64,000 nucleotides of DNA from positions 1-64,000 of the forward strand of contig CAJUMG010000001.1 in assembly GCA_910587335.1 (NCBI GenBank), in the 5' to 3' direction. A program made the translations under genes and the position numbers. This document shows positions 8,480 to 17,985 of the stretch, one piece after another. The stretch comes from an uncultured Oscillospiraceae bacterium. GTDB taxonomy: Bacteria; Bacillota; Clostridia; Oscillospirales; Ruminococcaceae. Below the pieces are notes generated by a model, which saw only the letters and a list, made by a program, of their open reading frames with translations, ran no database searches and was not told the origin of the DNA. How positions within the stretch are numbered: position 1 is the stretch's first letter; every line of letters starts with the position of its first letter.

Positions 8480-8854
8480 TTGGATTGCAGTATCAGTCAT
8501 TCCAGCAGCCAACCGATTTATGAGCAGATTGTGAACCAAATCAAAAACCAAATTCTGGCCGGAAAGCTCCAGGAAGGGGAACTGCTGCCTTCCATTCGAG
8601 TGCTGGCCCAGCAGCTGCGAATCAGTGTGATCACAACCAAGCGGGCCTATGACGAGCTGGAACAGCAGGGCTTTTTGCGTTCCGTCGCAGGTAAAGGGAC
8701 CTTTGTCGCGGCGGCAGATTTGTCCTTTTTGCAAGAAGAAAAACTGCGTCAGCTAGAAAATCTTTTGCAAAAGGCGGTGGACGCGGCCCGTATGCATGGT
8801 ATTTCCCTAGAGGAATTGATCCGGATTTTAACTTTTATCTATCAGGAGGAATAA
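8480..8854 (+). CDS. YtrA-type GntR family transcriptional regulator
   Basis: Compact GntR repressor of about 124 residues: an N-terminal winged helix (QPIYEQIVNQIKNQILAGKL, then LLPSIRVLAQQLRISVITTKRAYDELEQQGFL) and a short helical C-terminus. This matches the YtrA subfamily, which regulates adjacent ABC exporters. TTG at 8480 is chosen because GGGAGGTGAT ends seven bases before it; the alternative GTG at 8468 lies inside that ribosome binding site. It is two bases from the ABC ATPase gene. The palindrome in its own promoter suggests autoregulation. Confidence 0.88.
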   Translation: MDCSISHSSSQPIYEQIVNQIKNQILAGKLQEGELLPSIRVLAQQLRISVITTKRAYDELEQQGFLRSVAGKGTFVAAADLSFLQEEKLRQLENLLQKAVDAARMHGISLEELIRILTFIYQEE

Positions 8855-8856
8855 CG

Positions 8857-9708
8857 ATGGACACGATCTTACAGGTGGGCGGCCTGTGTAAACAATACGA
8901 TGGCTTTTCGTTGGACGACGTCTCTTTCTCGCTGCCTTACGGCTGTATTATGGGATTTGTCGGCGAGAATGGCGCGGGAAAATCCACAACGGTCAAGGCG
9001 ATATTGAACCTGATTCGCCGGGACAAAGGCGAAATTCAGGTGTTTGGCAAAGACAACATTCATGAGGAACAGGATATTAAAGAGAGAATTGGCGTTGTAT
9101 TCGATTCATTGAACCTGCCGGAGATGATTCGGCCCCAGGATGTGGGCAGAATGATGCGGTCGATCTATCATCAATGGGACCAGAAAAAGTATTTGGAATA
9201 TCTGGAGCGGTTCCAGCTGCCGGCTAAAAAGATCATCAAGGACCTATCCCGCGGAATGAAGATGAAACTAGCTATCGCGGTGGCTCTGTCTCATAACGCG
9301 CAGCTGCTTTTGCTAGACGAAGCAACCAGCGGCCTGGATCCCATCGTCCGAGACGAAATCCTGGATATTCTGCTGGAATTCATTCAGGATGCGTCTCATG
9401 GAATCCTGTTTTCCTCCCACATCACCAGCGATTTGGAAAAGATCGCCGACTATGTGACCTTCATTCATCAGGGAAAAATTCTGCTTTCCGAGCCAAAGGA
9501 TCAGCTTTTGGAAAAATATGGTGTAATCAAGTGCAGCGAATCGGAGTTTTCCACCCTGGACCAAAAGGCGATTGTCGGCGTGCGCCGCCATCAGTTTGGG
9601 ATAGAAGCCCTGATGGAAAAAGAAAAGATTCCTTCCGGCACATACATCGTTGATAAAGCGTCTATCGAAGATATTATGCTGTTTATTGCAAGGGGGGAGC
9701 GTCAATGA
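8857..9708 (+). CDS. ABC transporter ATP-binding protein
   Basis: ATPase subunit of 283 residues. Walker A is GFVGENGAGKSTT at about residues 33-45, the signature is LSRGMKMKLAIA (a degenerate LSGGQ), and Walker B is LLLLDEATSGLDP. The H-loop lies in GILFSSHITSD. The C-terminal extension of about 70 residues is typical of exporters with ABC-2 permeases. It overlaps the next gene by four bases (ATGA), so ATPase and permease are coupled and should form one complex. The substrate is unknown; relatives export peptides, antibiotics or lipids, often controlled by a YtrA-type GntR. Confidence 0.92.
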   Translation: MDTILQVGGLCKQYDGFSLDDVSFSLPYGCIMGFVGENGAGKSTTVKAILNLIRRDKGEIQVFGKDNIHEEQDIKERIGVVFDSLNLPEMIRPQDVGRMMRSIYHQWDQKKYLEYLERFQLPAKKIIKDLSRGMKMKLAIAVALSHNAQLLLLDEATSGLDPIVRDEILDILLEFIQDASHGILFSSHITSDLEKIADYVTFIHQGKILLSEPKDQLLEKYGVIKCSESEFSTLDQKAIVGVRRHQFGIEALMEKEKIPSGTYIVDKASIEDIMLFIARGERQ

Positions 9709-10340
9709 AAGGTTTATTGTATAAGGATTTCTGTGTTTTAAAAAAGCAGGTGAAGATTCTTGTCGTTTTTGTTTTGTTCTACTCCGTCTGGGCGGTGGTC
9801 TCGAATACTCCTTCTATGATGAGCACCATGGTCGTTCTAATCAGCATGATGCTGCCCGTCTCCTCCATGTCCTACGATGAGGGCGGCCAGTGGTACCGCT
9901 ATGCTTTTTCCCTGCCCGTTTCCCGGCGTTCTTTGGTGTTGAGCAAATATCTGCTGGGATTTTTGACAGCCATGGGCGGACTTCTGGTCTGCAGTGTCTG
10001 CAACCTCATAATCCTTTACCTGACAAATTGGGAAAACGCCCTGGAATCCTGGGTAATCATCGGCGTCAGTCTGGGGGTCGGCGTAATCTTTCTGTCGGTT
10101 TTGATCCCGCTGCTCTTTAAATTCGGCGTAGAAAAGGGGCGTTTTATTCTAATCGCTGTTGCGGTCGTTCCCTCTATGCTGATCGCCCTGCTGATGGGAA
10201 CGCTTAAAAATACCGGCATTACCCTGCCCAGTGAAGCGTTTTTCCAAGCGGCCTTATGCGCTTCCCCCTTCTTTACGTTGGCTATTTTTCTGATTTCCTT
10301 CCGCATTTCGGTCGGGATCTGCAAAAAGAAAGAATATTAA
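9705..10340 (+). CDS. ABC-2 type permease subunit
   Basis: A 211-residue protein with about six hydrophobic segments. The N-terminus MKGLLYKDFCVLKKQ is typical of ABC-2 permeases in GntR-linked clusters. Its start overlaps the ATPase stop. It probably pairs with the upstream ATPase to export an unidentified substrate across the cytoplasmic membrane. Membrane topology is read from hydrophobicity only. Confidence 0.85.
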   Translation: MKGLLYKDFCVLKKQVKILVVFVLFYSVWAVVSNTPSMMSTMVVLISMMLPVSSMSYDEGGQWYRYAFSLPVSRRSLVLSKYLLGFLTAMGGLLVCSVCNLIILYLTNWENALESWVIIGVSLGVGVIFLSVLIPLLFKFGVEKGRFILIAVAVVPSMLIALLMGTLKNTGITLPSEAFFQAALCASPFFTLAIFLISFRISVGICKKKEY

Positions 10341-10352
10341 GGGGGATTCCCA

Positions 10353-10616
10353 TTGGAAAAATACCCTTGTCCCTGCTGCGGCTGCCTGACCTATCCCGTT
10401 CCGCAGAAAGAGGCCATTGCCTACATCTGCGATGTGTGCTATTGGGAGAATGACCTGTTTATTCAAAGCGACGATGAGCCCAGCGACGAAAATCATGGCC
10501 TTACGCTGCGGCAGGCACAGGAAAATTACCGAGAAATCGGCGCATGCTCTGTACAGATGCTGCCCTATGTCCGCCAACCCTCACGAGATGAGCTTCCGCC
10601 GACAAGTCAGGAATAA
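10353..10616 (+). CDS. CPCC-family cysteine-rich small protein
   Basis: An 87-residue protein starting MEKYPCPCCGCLTYP with a second pair in ICDVCYWEND. CPCC...CxxC is the signature of the CPCC family, which probably binds zinc. The start is TTG, with AAGGGGGA at good spacing, and it begins 12 bases after the permease stop, so it may be the last gene of the GntR-ABC operon. No biochemical role is known to me. Confidence 0.78.
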   Translation: MEKYPCPCCGCLTYPVPQKEAIAYICDVCYWENDLFIQSDDEPSDENHGLTLRQAQENYREIGACSVQMLPYVRQPSRDELPPTSQE

Positions 10617-10711
10617 ACAAAATCCGTTTTATGTTTTTTGCGCCGGTTCCTTTTTGGGGCAGGCGCAAAAAAAACGACTATTTTTATCGTTAAAAATTCT
10701 TTGGTTCTGGA

Positions 10712-10740
10712 TTGCATTGCCCATATGTTTATTGTATAAT
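10712..10740 (+). promoter_or_regulatory. Promoter of the hemerythrin-response regulator gene
   Basis: TTGCAT (10712-10717), a 17-bp spacer and TATAAT (10735-10740), giving a leader of roughly 105 nt. Confidence 0.78.
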
Positions 10741-10851
10741 GATAATAAAATATCAATATCCTCGAAATCTGTTTTGGATTTCGCGCAGTCCATACAGCTT
10801 GCAGGGAAATTTTGCTGTAATACGCTCGATTGCAGGAAAGGAGGCTGCCCA

Positions 10852-12201
10852 ATGGATCCCCAATTTATTTGGAAGGACGAGTATAACATTGGCGTAGACA
10901 TCATTGACAAGGAACATCAGCAGCTTTTTAAGATCATTGACAAGCTTTTCCGCTTTAAAGAGGATGAAAAGAATAATCAGTGGGCGTGCCGGGAAGGAAT
11001 TAAGTTTTTTAAGGCGCACGCAACAAAGCATTTCGCCGACGAGGAAGCGTATATGCATTCTATCGGATACCAGGGTCTTGCGCAGCACAGGCAGATCCAC
11101 AAGGGTTTTCGGGAAAATACCCTTCCTGCGCTGGAACAGGAGCTGGAAGAGACAGAGTATTCCCCTGATGCGATTAACCATTTTCTGGGCGTCTGCGCAG
11201 GATGGCTGGTTGGGCATACCCTAACAGAGGATCTTTCCATTGTCGAAAAGCAGGTGAGAAAATGGGAAAATCTTCTTCCAAATGAAGAAATTGCGGCAAT
11301 GAAAAAAGTGATCATCCAGCTTGTCTTCGATCTGTTTCACCTGGAATCCCAGCTGATCAGCGACGCATACGGCGGAGAAAGATTCGGAAAAGGGGTCTAT
11401 TACCGTTTGGTTTATGGAACGGACCAGGAGGAACAAACATACGAGGTTCTTTTGGCCTTTGAGGATTATCTGCTGATCAATACGGTTGGAAAGGTATTGG
11501 GCATTCAGACCGACCGGCTGGACAATATGCTCATCCATGCCGCCAGATACACAGCAAGACAGTTTGTCAGCCGGGTAATGGAGCATTTTTCCACTTTGGA
11601 ATCCTATACCCTAAAGGAAGAAAATCTTTTAACCTACAACGAGCTTCACGATATATTCGAGCGGGAAAAATTGCAGGCCAGCCTTTTGTTCGATACCGGC
11701 GGAGGATATTTTGCCTATTGTGTGATTGCTCCCCACCTGCTTGAAAGCGGTGTTGGAACGCCGATCAAAGCGGAAAACGCTATGGATGAGGTGGAAAAAT
11801 ACCTGTCAAAGCGGGAAGAAACCTCTACAAAGCAAAAGATTTTGGTCGTAGACGATTCTATGACCATTCGCAAGGGTATGCAGGATCTGTTGGGCCAAGA
11901 CTATGAGGTCAACCTGGCTGAATCTGGAGTAGCCGCCATCCGGGCCGTTACCCTGAATCGGCCGGATCTGGTTTTGTTGGATTACGAAATGCCCATCTGC
12001 GACGGTAGACAAACCTTAGAAATGCTCCGGTCAGTCAAGGAGTTTGAGGATCTGCCGGTCTTTTTCCTAACCAGCAGGCGCGACCCGGAAAGTATGATAA
12101 AGGTCATGCCGTTAAAGCCATCTGGCTATTTGCTAAAAAATTCCAAGCTGCCGGATATAAAAAAAGAAATCGACAGCTTTCTTGAAAAGAAAAAGGGATG
12201 A
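10852..12201 (+). CDS. Hemerythrin domain protein with C-terminal response-regulator receiver domain
   Basis: A 449-residue cytosolic protein in three parts. Residues 1-135 form a bacteriohemerythrin: the ligands are visible as DKEHQQLF, KHFADEE, HRQIHKGF and GHTLTED, a complete five-His, Glu, Asp diiron set that binds O2. Residues about 140-320 are a mixed alpha/beta region that resembles CheX-like phosphatase domains only loosely. Residues about 328-449 are a receiver domain with VVDDS, the phospho-acceptor in LLDYEMP, and the switch residue in FLTSRRD. The ATG at 10852 has AAAGGAGG at good spacing; the long open frame upstream crosses the promoter. It probably links oxygen sensing to a phosphorelay or chemotaxis-like output. 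The output partner is unknown. Confidence 0.85.
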   Translation: MDPQFIWKDEYNIGVDIIDKEHQQLFKIIDKLFRFKEDEKNNQWACREGIKFFKAHATKHFADEEAYMHSIGYQGLAQHRQIHKGFRENTLPALEQELEETEYSPDAINHFLGVCAGWLVGHTLTEDLSIVEKQVRKWENLLPNEEIAAMKKVIIQLVFDLFHLESQLISDAYGGERFGKGVYYRLVYGTDQEEQTYEVLLAFEDYLLINTVGKVLGIQTDRLDNMLIHAARYTARQFVSRVMEHFSTLESYTLKEENLLTYNELHDIFEREKLQASLLFDTGGGYFAYCVIAPHLLESGVGTPIKAENAMDEVEKYLSKREETSTKQKILVVDDSMTIRKGMQDLLGQDYEVNLAESGVAAIRAVTLNRPDLVLLDYEMPICDGRQTLEMLRSVKEFEDLPVFFLTSRRDPESMIKVMPLKPSGYLLKNSKLPDIKKEIDSFLEKKKG

Positions 12202-12222
12202 TTTTTTCAGCGTTCTTATTTA

Positions 12223-12266
12223 TATAAAAAAGACAGTCCGATGGAAATGCCACCGGGCTGTTTTTT
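12223..12266. terminator. Bidirectional terminator between the hemerythrin and AI-2E genes
   Basis: ACAGTCCG ... CGGGCTGT with flanking A- and T-runs on both sides lies between convergent genes. Confidence 0.85.
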
Positions 12267-12277
12267 GTTGCTTTTTG

Positions 12278-13528
12278 CTATTTTTTCTTCTTTTTCTCCT
12301 GTTTTAGAGCACCTCTCTTTTGTGATAAAGGTGGTGTTTGCGACAGCGCTTTTGCATCCTGCTCCGCTTCTTTTATTTCTATAGCCGGCAGGCGCTTTTT
12401 TCTCAGTCGGTCCCGAACCAGCTGCCGGAACAGAGAATACAGGACCGAGCAGGCAGGCACGCTCAATATAATCCCCATAACGCCCCAAAGGCTTCCGCCG
12501 ATGGTAACCGCCACCAGCACCCAAATTCCGGGCAGTCCAACCGATTTGCCCACTACCCGGGGATAGATCAGGTTTCCTTCCAGATTCTGAAGGACGACAA
12601 TAAAAACCAAAAACCACACTGCTTTCATAGGATCAACCATCATAATCAAAAACGCGCCGATGAAAGATCCAATAAAAGCCCCAAACATAGGAATCAGCGC
12701 TGTCGCGCCGACAGCAACCGAAACCATCATCGCATAGGGCATGGAAAAAATCGTCATGCCAATGAAACACAGCACACCGAGAATCACCGCCTCGGTACAT
12801 TGCCCGGAGACAAATTTTCCAAAAATGCGGTTGGACAAACGCCCAATCTCCAAAATTTTTTCTACTCTTTCCTTGGGCAGAAAGGCCATCATCGCATTGG
12901 TAAGCTGCGCCCCCAGCTGCTCTTTTTGCAGCAGCAGATAGATGGAAAACACCGCCCCCAAGAACAGATTCATCACCCATCCCACGACAGAAGATGTAAT
13001 GCCCACCGTCGTGTTAAATACCGCCAAGCCGCCATCTTTAATGGAATTGGTTACAACGCTGACCACCTTGTTCCAGTCAATATCAATGGTCTGAAAGGTT
13101 TCCATTGGAATTTGCAAGGACGTCATCCAATTTTGTATCCAGGCAAAAAACCGATCAAGCTGCTCTGGCAGTTGTGCGGCCAGCATCTGTCCCGTGCGGA
13201 CAATTTCCGGCACAATCATAAACAGCAGGACAAAAATCAGACCGGATAGCAGAATAATTGTCAGTACGATACAGATTGCCCGCCGGCTCCGGTTCCACCA
13301 GGGAAAATTTTTCCGGTTCAGCGGCGCAAAGAGCCTCTCTTCTATCTGCCGTAGCAGGACATTCATGATAAACGCCAACGCGCCGCCCACGGCAAACGGC
13401 TTTAGCAGCGCTATCCCCTTTTGCAGCACCTGTAGTACGATATCCAGGTGCATGGCCCCAACCAGCAGCAAGACGCCAAAAGCCACAATTCCCAGTATCT
13501 TTTTGACATTGGTTTTATTAAGCTCCAT
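12278..13528 (-). CDS. AI-2E family (PerM-like) membrane protein
   Basis: A 416-residue polytopic protein. The N-terminal pair of hydrophobic segments, the long amphipathic stretch after FMIVPEI, and the C-terminal VGATALIPMFGAFIGSFIGAF, NLIYPRVVGKSVGLPGIWVL and GGSLWGVMGIILSVP are hallmarks of the AI-2E/UPF0118 family. Members have been linked to autoinducer-2 export and, in other branches, to Na+/H+ antiport, so the substrate cannot be called. The ATG has AGGGGGATGC upstream. It lies 40 bp after carB with no terminator between, so it is probably the last gene of the pyrimidine operon transcript. The tail is very lysine-rich. Confidence 0.88.
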   Translation of the reverse strand: MELNKTNVKKILGIVAFGVLLLVGAMHLDIVLQVLQKGIALLKPFAVGGALAFIMNVLLRQIEERLFAPLNRKNFPWWNRSRRAICIVLTIILLSGLIFVLLFMIVPEIVRTGQMLAAQLPEQLDRFFAWIQNWMTSLQIPMETFQTIDIDWNKVVSVVTNSIKDGGLAVFNTTVGITSSVVGWVMNLFLGAVFSIYLLLQKEQLGAQLTNAMMAFLPKERVEKILEIGRLSNRIFGKFVSGQCTEAVILGVLCFIGMTIFSMPYAMMVSVAVGATALIPMFGAFIGSFIGAFLIMMVDPMKAVWFLVFIVVLQNLEGNLIYPRVVGKSVGLPGIWVLVAVTIGGSLWGVMGIILSVPACSVLYSLFRQLVRDRLRKKRLPAIEIKEAEQDAKALSQTPPLSQKRGALKQEKKKKK

Positions 13529-13568
13529 TGCATCCCCCTCCAGAAGCTTTCAAGGAATTTTTATCGCT

Positions 13569-16500
13569 TTAAATTTTTGTAATATCTACGACCTCAATAT
13601 CGTCGACCTTTTCTCCCAGACACAAGCAGTCGGCCAGCACCTTGGCCGTATCAATGGCTGTAATGCAGGGAATCGACCGCTCTACCACCTTGCGCCGGAT
13701 TTTTACACTGTCCCGCTGAGGATTCCGCCCCTTTTGAGAGATGGAGATCACGTAATCCACCTTGCCGCTTTCAATCAAATCCTCGATATTAGGGTGCGCC
13801 TCGTGCATTTTACGCACCGCGTTGGTGGAAATCATGTTTTTGTTTAGTCTCAGCGCCGTACCGCCGGTGGCATACAGGGTAAAGCCCATCGAAGCAAATT
13901 TGTCCGCAATGGGAACGATGTCGTGCTTGTCCGCGTCCCGCACGGTTAAAAGCACGCCGCCCTCCCGCTTCATCTGATACCCGGCGGCGACCAATCCTTT
14001 ATAGATAGCCTCCGGCAGTGTTTTGGCAACGCCCAGCACCTCGCCGGTGGATTTCATCTCCGGCCCCAGCTGGGTATCCACATCCCGCAGCTTTTGAAAG
14101 CTGAACACCGGCACCTTTACACAGACATAGTCACTCTCCGGATACAGCCCTGTGCCATAGCCCATATCCCGCAGCTTTTCGCCCAACATGCAGTGGGTGG
14201 CCAGATCCACCATCGGTACGCCGGTGACCTTGCTGATATAAGGAACCGTTCGGGAGGAACGGGGGTTGACCTCGATGATATACACCTCATCGTTATAGAT
14301 GACGTACTGGATATTCATTAGCCCTACAATCTTCAGCTCTTTGGCCAAACGAGCAGTATAGTCCACGATGGTATCTTTAATCCTTTGGGAAAGATTCTGG
14401 GAGGGGTAAACCGAAATCGAGTCGCCGGAATGGATGCCCGCCCGCTCGATATGCTCCATAATGCCGGGGATCAGATAATCCTCGCCGTCGCAGATGGCGT
14501 CTACCTCCGCCTCAATCCCCATCATATACTTGTCAATGAGCACCGGATTTTCCAATCCATGGGCGGTGATGATGGCCATGTATTCCTGCACGTCCTTTTC
14601 TCCATGAGCGATAATCATGTTCTGTCCACCCAGCACGTAGGAGGGACGCAGCAGTACCGGATAGCCAATCCGCTCCGCCGCTTCCAGCGCCTCTTCGGTG
14701 GTGAACACCGTCTCGCCAACCGGCCGTGGAATACCACAGCGCTCCAAAAGCGCGTCGAACCGTTCCCGATCCTCCGCCTCGTCGATAGCATCGGCGCTGG
14801 TTCCAAGGATTTGCACATCCATATCCTTTAAAAATTTTGTCAATTTAATCGCCGTTTGACCGCCGAACTGCACCACCACCCCCCAGGGCTTTTCCGTCTC
14901 AATCAGCGCCTTTACATATTCTGGGTTCAGCGGGTCAAAATACAGCCGGTCGCCTGTGTCAAAATCGGTGGAAACCGTCTCCGGGTTGTTGTTGGCAATC
15001 ACCGCCTCGATTCCCCGATCCTTCAGCGCCCAAGCACAGTGAACACAGCAGTAGTCAAACTCAATCCCCTGACCGATGCGGATCGGGCCGGAGCCAAAGA
15101 CAATCACCTTTCTTTTGCCGCTGTCCCGGCTGGCAATATAAGCTGCCGCCTCGTTTTCCCCGCCGAAATTGGCATAGAAGTAAGGGGTCTCCGCCGTAAA
15201 CTCCGCCGCACAGGTATCTACCATGGAATAGCCTGCTGCCATCGGTTTTCGAATCTCTTTTCCGGTTAACCGGCGGATCGTCTGGTCCAAAAAGCCCATC
15301 TTTTTGGCAGCCTCATAGGTTTTTTCCCCGTCATCGCCGCCGGCAAGACGCATTTCCATATCCGCCAGCTTTTGGAATTTTGCCAAAAACCACTTGTCGA
15401 TTTTGGTGATATCAAAAATCGCGTCCCAGCTGACACGGCGTTTCAACGCCTCATACACCACAAAAATCCGCTGATCATCCGTGTGGTGCAGCAGCTGGAC
15501 AATCTCTTCGTCTGTCTTTTCCGCCAGTTCCGGTAAGGTTAGCGTCTCCAGCCCTAACTCGATGGAGATAATCGCCTTCATCATCGCCAGCTCAAAGCTC
15601 TGGCCAATGGCCATCACCTCTCCGGTGGCTTTCATCTGGGTCCCCAAAGCCTTGTCTGCATAAACAAATTTGTCGAACGGCCAGCGGGGGAACTTGACGA
15701 CACAGTAGTCTAACGCCGGCTCAAAACAGGCGCAGGTTTTGCCGGTCACCGCGTTGGGAATCTCGTCCAGACAGTAGCCGATGGCAATTTTAGCCGCCAC
15801 CTTCGCAATCGGGTAGCCCGTTGCCTTAGAGGCCAGCGCCGAGGATCGGGACACCCGGGGATTCACCTCAATAACCGCATATTCAAAGCTATCCGGATAC
15901 AGGGCGAACTGAACGTTGCAGCCGCCTTCAATCTTCAGCTCGGTGATGATGTTGAGCGCCGCGGAACGAAGCATCTGATATTCTCTGTCCGTCAGCGTCT
16001 GAGAAGGCGCCACCACCACCGAATCGCCGGTATGAACCCCTACCGGGTCGATGTTTTCCATGTTGCAGACGGTGATGACATTTCCCTTGCTGTCCCGGAT
16101 CACCTCATATTCGATTTCCTTCCACCCGGCGATACATTTTTCAATCAACACCTGGGTGATGGGGGAAAGCCGAAGACCGTTTTCGCCAATCTCACATAGC
16201 TGCTCCCGGCTATAGGCAATGCCGCCACCGGTGCCGCCCAAGGTATAAGCGGGCCGGACGATCACCGGATAGCCAATCTCCTCGGCAAAAGCAAGCGCAT
16301 CGTCAATATGTTCAACCACCTTAGAGGGAATGCAGGGCTCCCCGATAGAAAGCATCGTATCCTTAAACGCCTGCCGGTCCTCCGCTTTTTTGATGGTTTC
16401 GGGGTTCGCGCCCAACAGCTTGACCCCTTGCTCCTCTAAAAAGCCTTCCTCCGCCAGCTCCATGGCAAGATTAAGACCCGTCTGCCCGCCCAGCGTAGGC

Positions 16501-16760
16501 AGAATCGAGTCGGGCTTTTCCAGGCGGATAATCTTCTTAACCACCTCCGGCACCAGCGGTTCAATATAAATCTTGTCCGCCATTGCCTTATCAGTCATGA
16601 TGGTAGCAGGGTTGGAGTTGATGAGGATAACCTCCAGCCCTTCCTCCTTCAGCGCACGGCAGGCCTGTGTGCCCGCATAGTCAAACTCCGCCGCCTGCCC
16701 AATGACGATAGGGCCGGAACCGATGACCAGCACCCTTTTAATGTCGCTGCGTTTTGGCAT
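13569..16760 (-). CDS. carB: Carbamoyl-phosphate synthase large subunit
   Basis: A 1063-residue subunit that makes carbamoyl phosphate from bicarbonate, ammonia and two ATP. Two homologous halves each carry an ATP-grasp domain (RPAYTLGGTGGGIAY in the first, RPSYVLGGQNMIIAHG in the second). The C-terminal MGS-like allosteric domain (about residues 930-1063, with FASMGFTLYATGGTALRL) is where UMP usually binds. Length is standard. The carA stop and the carB ATG are one base apart. As part of the pyr operon this CPSase serves pyrimidines; whether it also serves arginine cannot be told from the window. Confidence 0.98.
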   Translation of the reverse strand: MPKRSDIKRVLVIGSGPIVIGQAAEFDYAGTQACRALKEEGLEVILINSNPATIMTDKAMADKIYIEPLVPEVVKKIIRLEKPDSILPTLGGQTGLNLAMELAEEGFLEEQGVKLLGANPETIKKAEDRQAFKDTMLSIGEPCIPSKVVEHIDDALAFAEEIGYPVIVRPAYTLGGTGGGIAYSREQLCEIGENGLRLSPITQVLIEKCIAGWKEIEYEVIRDSKGNVITVCNMENIDPVGVHTGDSVVVAPSQTLTDREYQMLRSAALNIITELKIEGGCNVQFALYPDSFEYAVIEVNPRVSRSSALASKATGYPIAKVAAKIAIGYCLDEIPNAVTGKTCACFEPALDYCVVKFPRWPFDKFVYADKALGTQMKATGEVMAIGQSFELAMMKAIISIELGLETLTLPELAEKTDEEIVQLLHHTDDQRIFVVYEALKRRVSWDAIFDITKIDKWFLAKFQKLADMEMRLAGGDDGEKTYEAAKKMGFLDQTIRRLTGKEIRKPMAAGYSMVDTCAAEFTAETPYFYANFGGENEAAAYIASRDSGKRKVIVFGSGPIRIGQGIEFDYCCVHCAWALKDRGIEAVIANNNPETVSTDFDTGDRLYFDPLNPEYVKALIETEKPWGVVVQFGGQTAIKLTKFLKDMDVQILGTSADAIDEAEDRERFDALLERCGIPRPVGETVFTTEEALEAAERIGYPVLLRPSYVLGGQNMIIAHGEKDVQEYMAIITAHGLENPVLIDKYMMGIEAEVDAICDGEDYLIPGIMEHIERAGIHSGDSISVYPSQNLSQRIKDTIVDYTARLAKELKIVGLMNIQYVIYNDEVYIIEVNPRSSRTVPYISKVTGVPMVDLATHCMLGEKLRDMGYGTGLYPESDYVCVKVPVFSFQKLRDVDTQLGPEMKSTGEVLGVAKTLPEAIYKGLVAAGYQMKREGGVLLTVRDADKHDIVPIADKFASMGFTLYATGGTALRLNKNMISTNAVRKMHEAHPNIEDLIESGKVDYVISISQKGRNPQRDSVKIRRKVVERSIPCITAIDTAKVLADCLCLGEKVDDIEVVDITKI

Positions 16761-16761
16761 T

Positions 16762-17859
16762 CTAATGCGCCTCCTTCTGCATCATGGCAATAAACTCGTC
16801 AAACAAATACGATGTGTCCTGGGGCCCGGCGCTGGCCTCGGGATGGAACTGGACCGTAAAACAGGGCTTGCCGATATACCGTATTCCCTCGGTCGTGCCG
16901 TCGTTGGCATTGACATGGCTGACCCGTCCAACCGCAGGGTCCAGCGTATCGCCCTGCACTGCATAGCCATGATTTTGGGAGGTGATACAGGTCCGGTCAT
17001 GGGCTAAATCCCTTACCGGCTGATTCGCGCCCCGATGGCCATATTTTAACTTTACCGTCTTGGCGCCGTTGGCCAAAGCCGTCAGCTGATGGCCCAGGCA
17101 GATGCCAAAAATCGGTATATTTTGATCGAACAGCTTTTTAATCTGCTCAATCACCGCTGTATTCTCCTCGGGATCGCCCGGTCCGTTGGACAGCATGACT
17201 CCATCCGGTTTCATAGCCAGGATTTCCTGGGCCGTTGTCCAGGCCGGTACAATGGTTACATCGCACCCGCGCTTACACAAGGACCGTACAATATTTCTTT
17301 TGTATCCAAAATCCATCAGCACCACATGATAGCGGCCCTGTTCGCTTTTTTCCTGGATCATCTGCCGGCAGCTTACCGACCGAACCGCTTCGGTAATGGC
17401 AAAGGACTTGATATCCTCCATCAGCTTTTCCCGGTCGATTGTGTCGTACTCGGTGGTTATCGCGCCGTTCATCACCCCGTGCTCCCGCAGCTTTTTGGTC
17501 AAACGTCGGGTATCAATTCCGCTGATGGCAATGACCTTCTGCTTTTTCAGGTACTGGTCAATATCCATCGCCACCCTGAAATTCGAGGGCTGGTCGCACC
17601 ATTCCCGGACAATATAGCCCTTTACATGGGAAGAAGCGGACTCCATATCATCCAAATTGATTCCGTAATTGCCAATTAAGGGATAGGTTTGGGTGACGAT
17701 CTGCCCATAATAGGAAGGATCGGTCAGTACCTCCTGATAGCCGGTCATACCGGTAGTAAACACAATTTCTCCCATGCTGGTTCCCTGCGCGCCAAAGGAC
17801 TCTCCCTCCAACACCGATCCGTCCGCCAAAACCAGCCAGGCCTTTCTTTCTTGTTCCAT
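16762..17859 (-). CDS. carA: Carbamoyl-phosphate synthase small subunit
   Basis: A 365-residue glutaminase subunit that releases ammonia from glutamine and channels it to CarB. The N-terminal CPSase small-chain domain begins KAWLVLADGSVLEGESFG. The class I amidotransferase domain has the nucleophile elbow IFGICLGHQL and the catalytic His/Glu in VQFHPEASAGP. The ATG at 17859 is chosen for the GGAG six bases upstream; in-frame starts slightly upstream would add 4-11 residues. The 126-bp gap to pyrE contains a hairpin (TCCTGTTTT / AAAACAGGA, about 17905-17931) without a T-run, perhaps an mRNA processing or stability element. Confidence 0.97.
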   Translation of the reverse strand: MEQERKAWLVLADGSVLEGESFGAQGTSMGEIVFTTGMTGYQEVLTDPSYYGQIVTQTYPLIGNYGINLDDMESASSHVKGYIVREWCDQPSNFRVAMDIDQYLKKQKVIAISGIDTRRLTKKLREHGVMNGAITTEYDTIDREKLMEDIKSFAITEAVRSVSCRQMIQEKSEQGRYHVVLMDFGYKRNIVRSLCKRGCDVTIVPAWTTAQEILAMKPDGVMLSNGPGDPEENTAVIEQIKKLFDQNIPIFGICLGHQLTALANGAKTVKLKYGHRGANQPVRDLAHDRTCITSQNHGYAVQGDTLDPAVGRVSHVNANDGTTEGIRYIGKPCFTVQFHPEASAGPQDTSYLFDEFIAMMQKEAH

Positions 17860-17985
17860 CGCAATCTCCATTTCGCCGCTGCGCACCGGCAAACTAAGTA
17901 CCTTTCCTGTTTTGCGCAGTAAAAAACAGGAGGCCTTTCCCTTCGAATTCTATACAGGCGGCCAGACCGCCCGAGTCTTAATCGA

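Noticed and set aside
10638..10672. Inverted repeat TTTTTTGCGCC / GGCGCAAAAAA near the CPCC gene as a terminator
   Set aside because: The T-run lies before the stem and pairs with the A-run, so neither strand has a trailing U-tract.
10417..10851. N-terminal extension of the hemerythrin gene
   Set aside because: It crosses the CPCC gene in another frame and the gene's own promoter; the ATG at 10852 has an ideal ribosome binding site.
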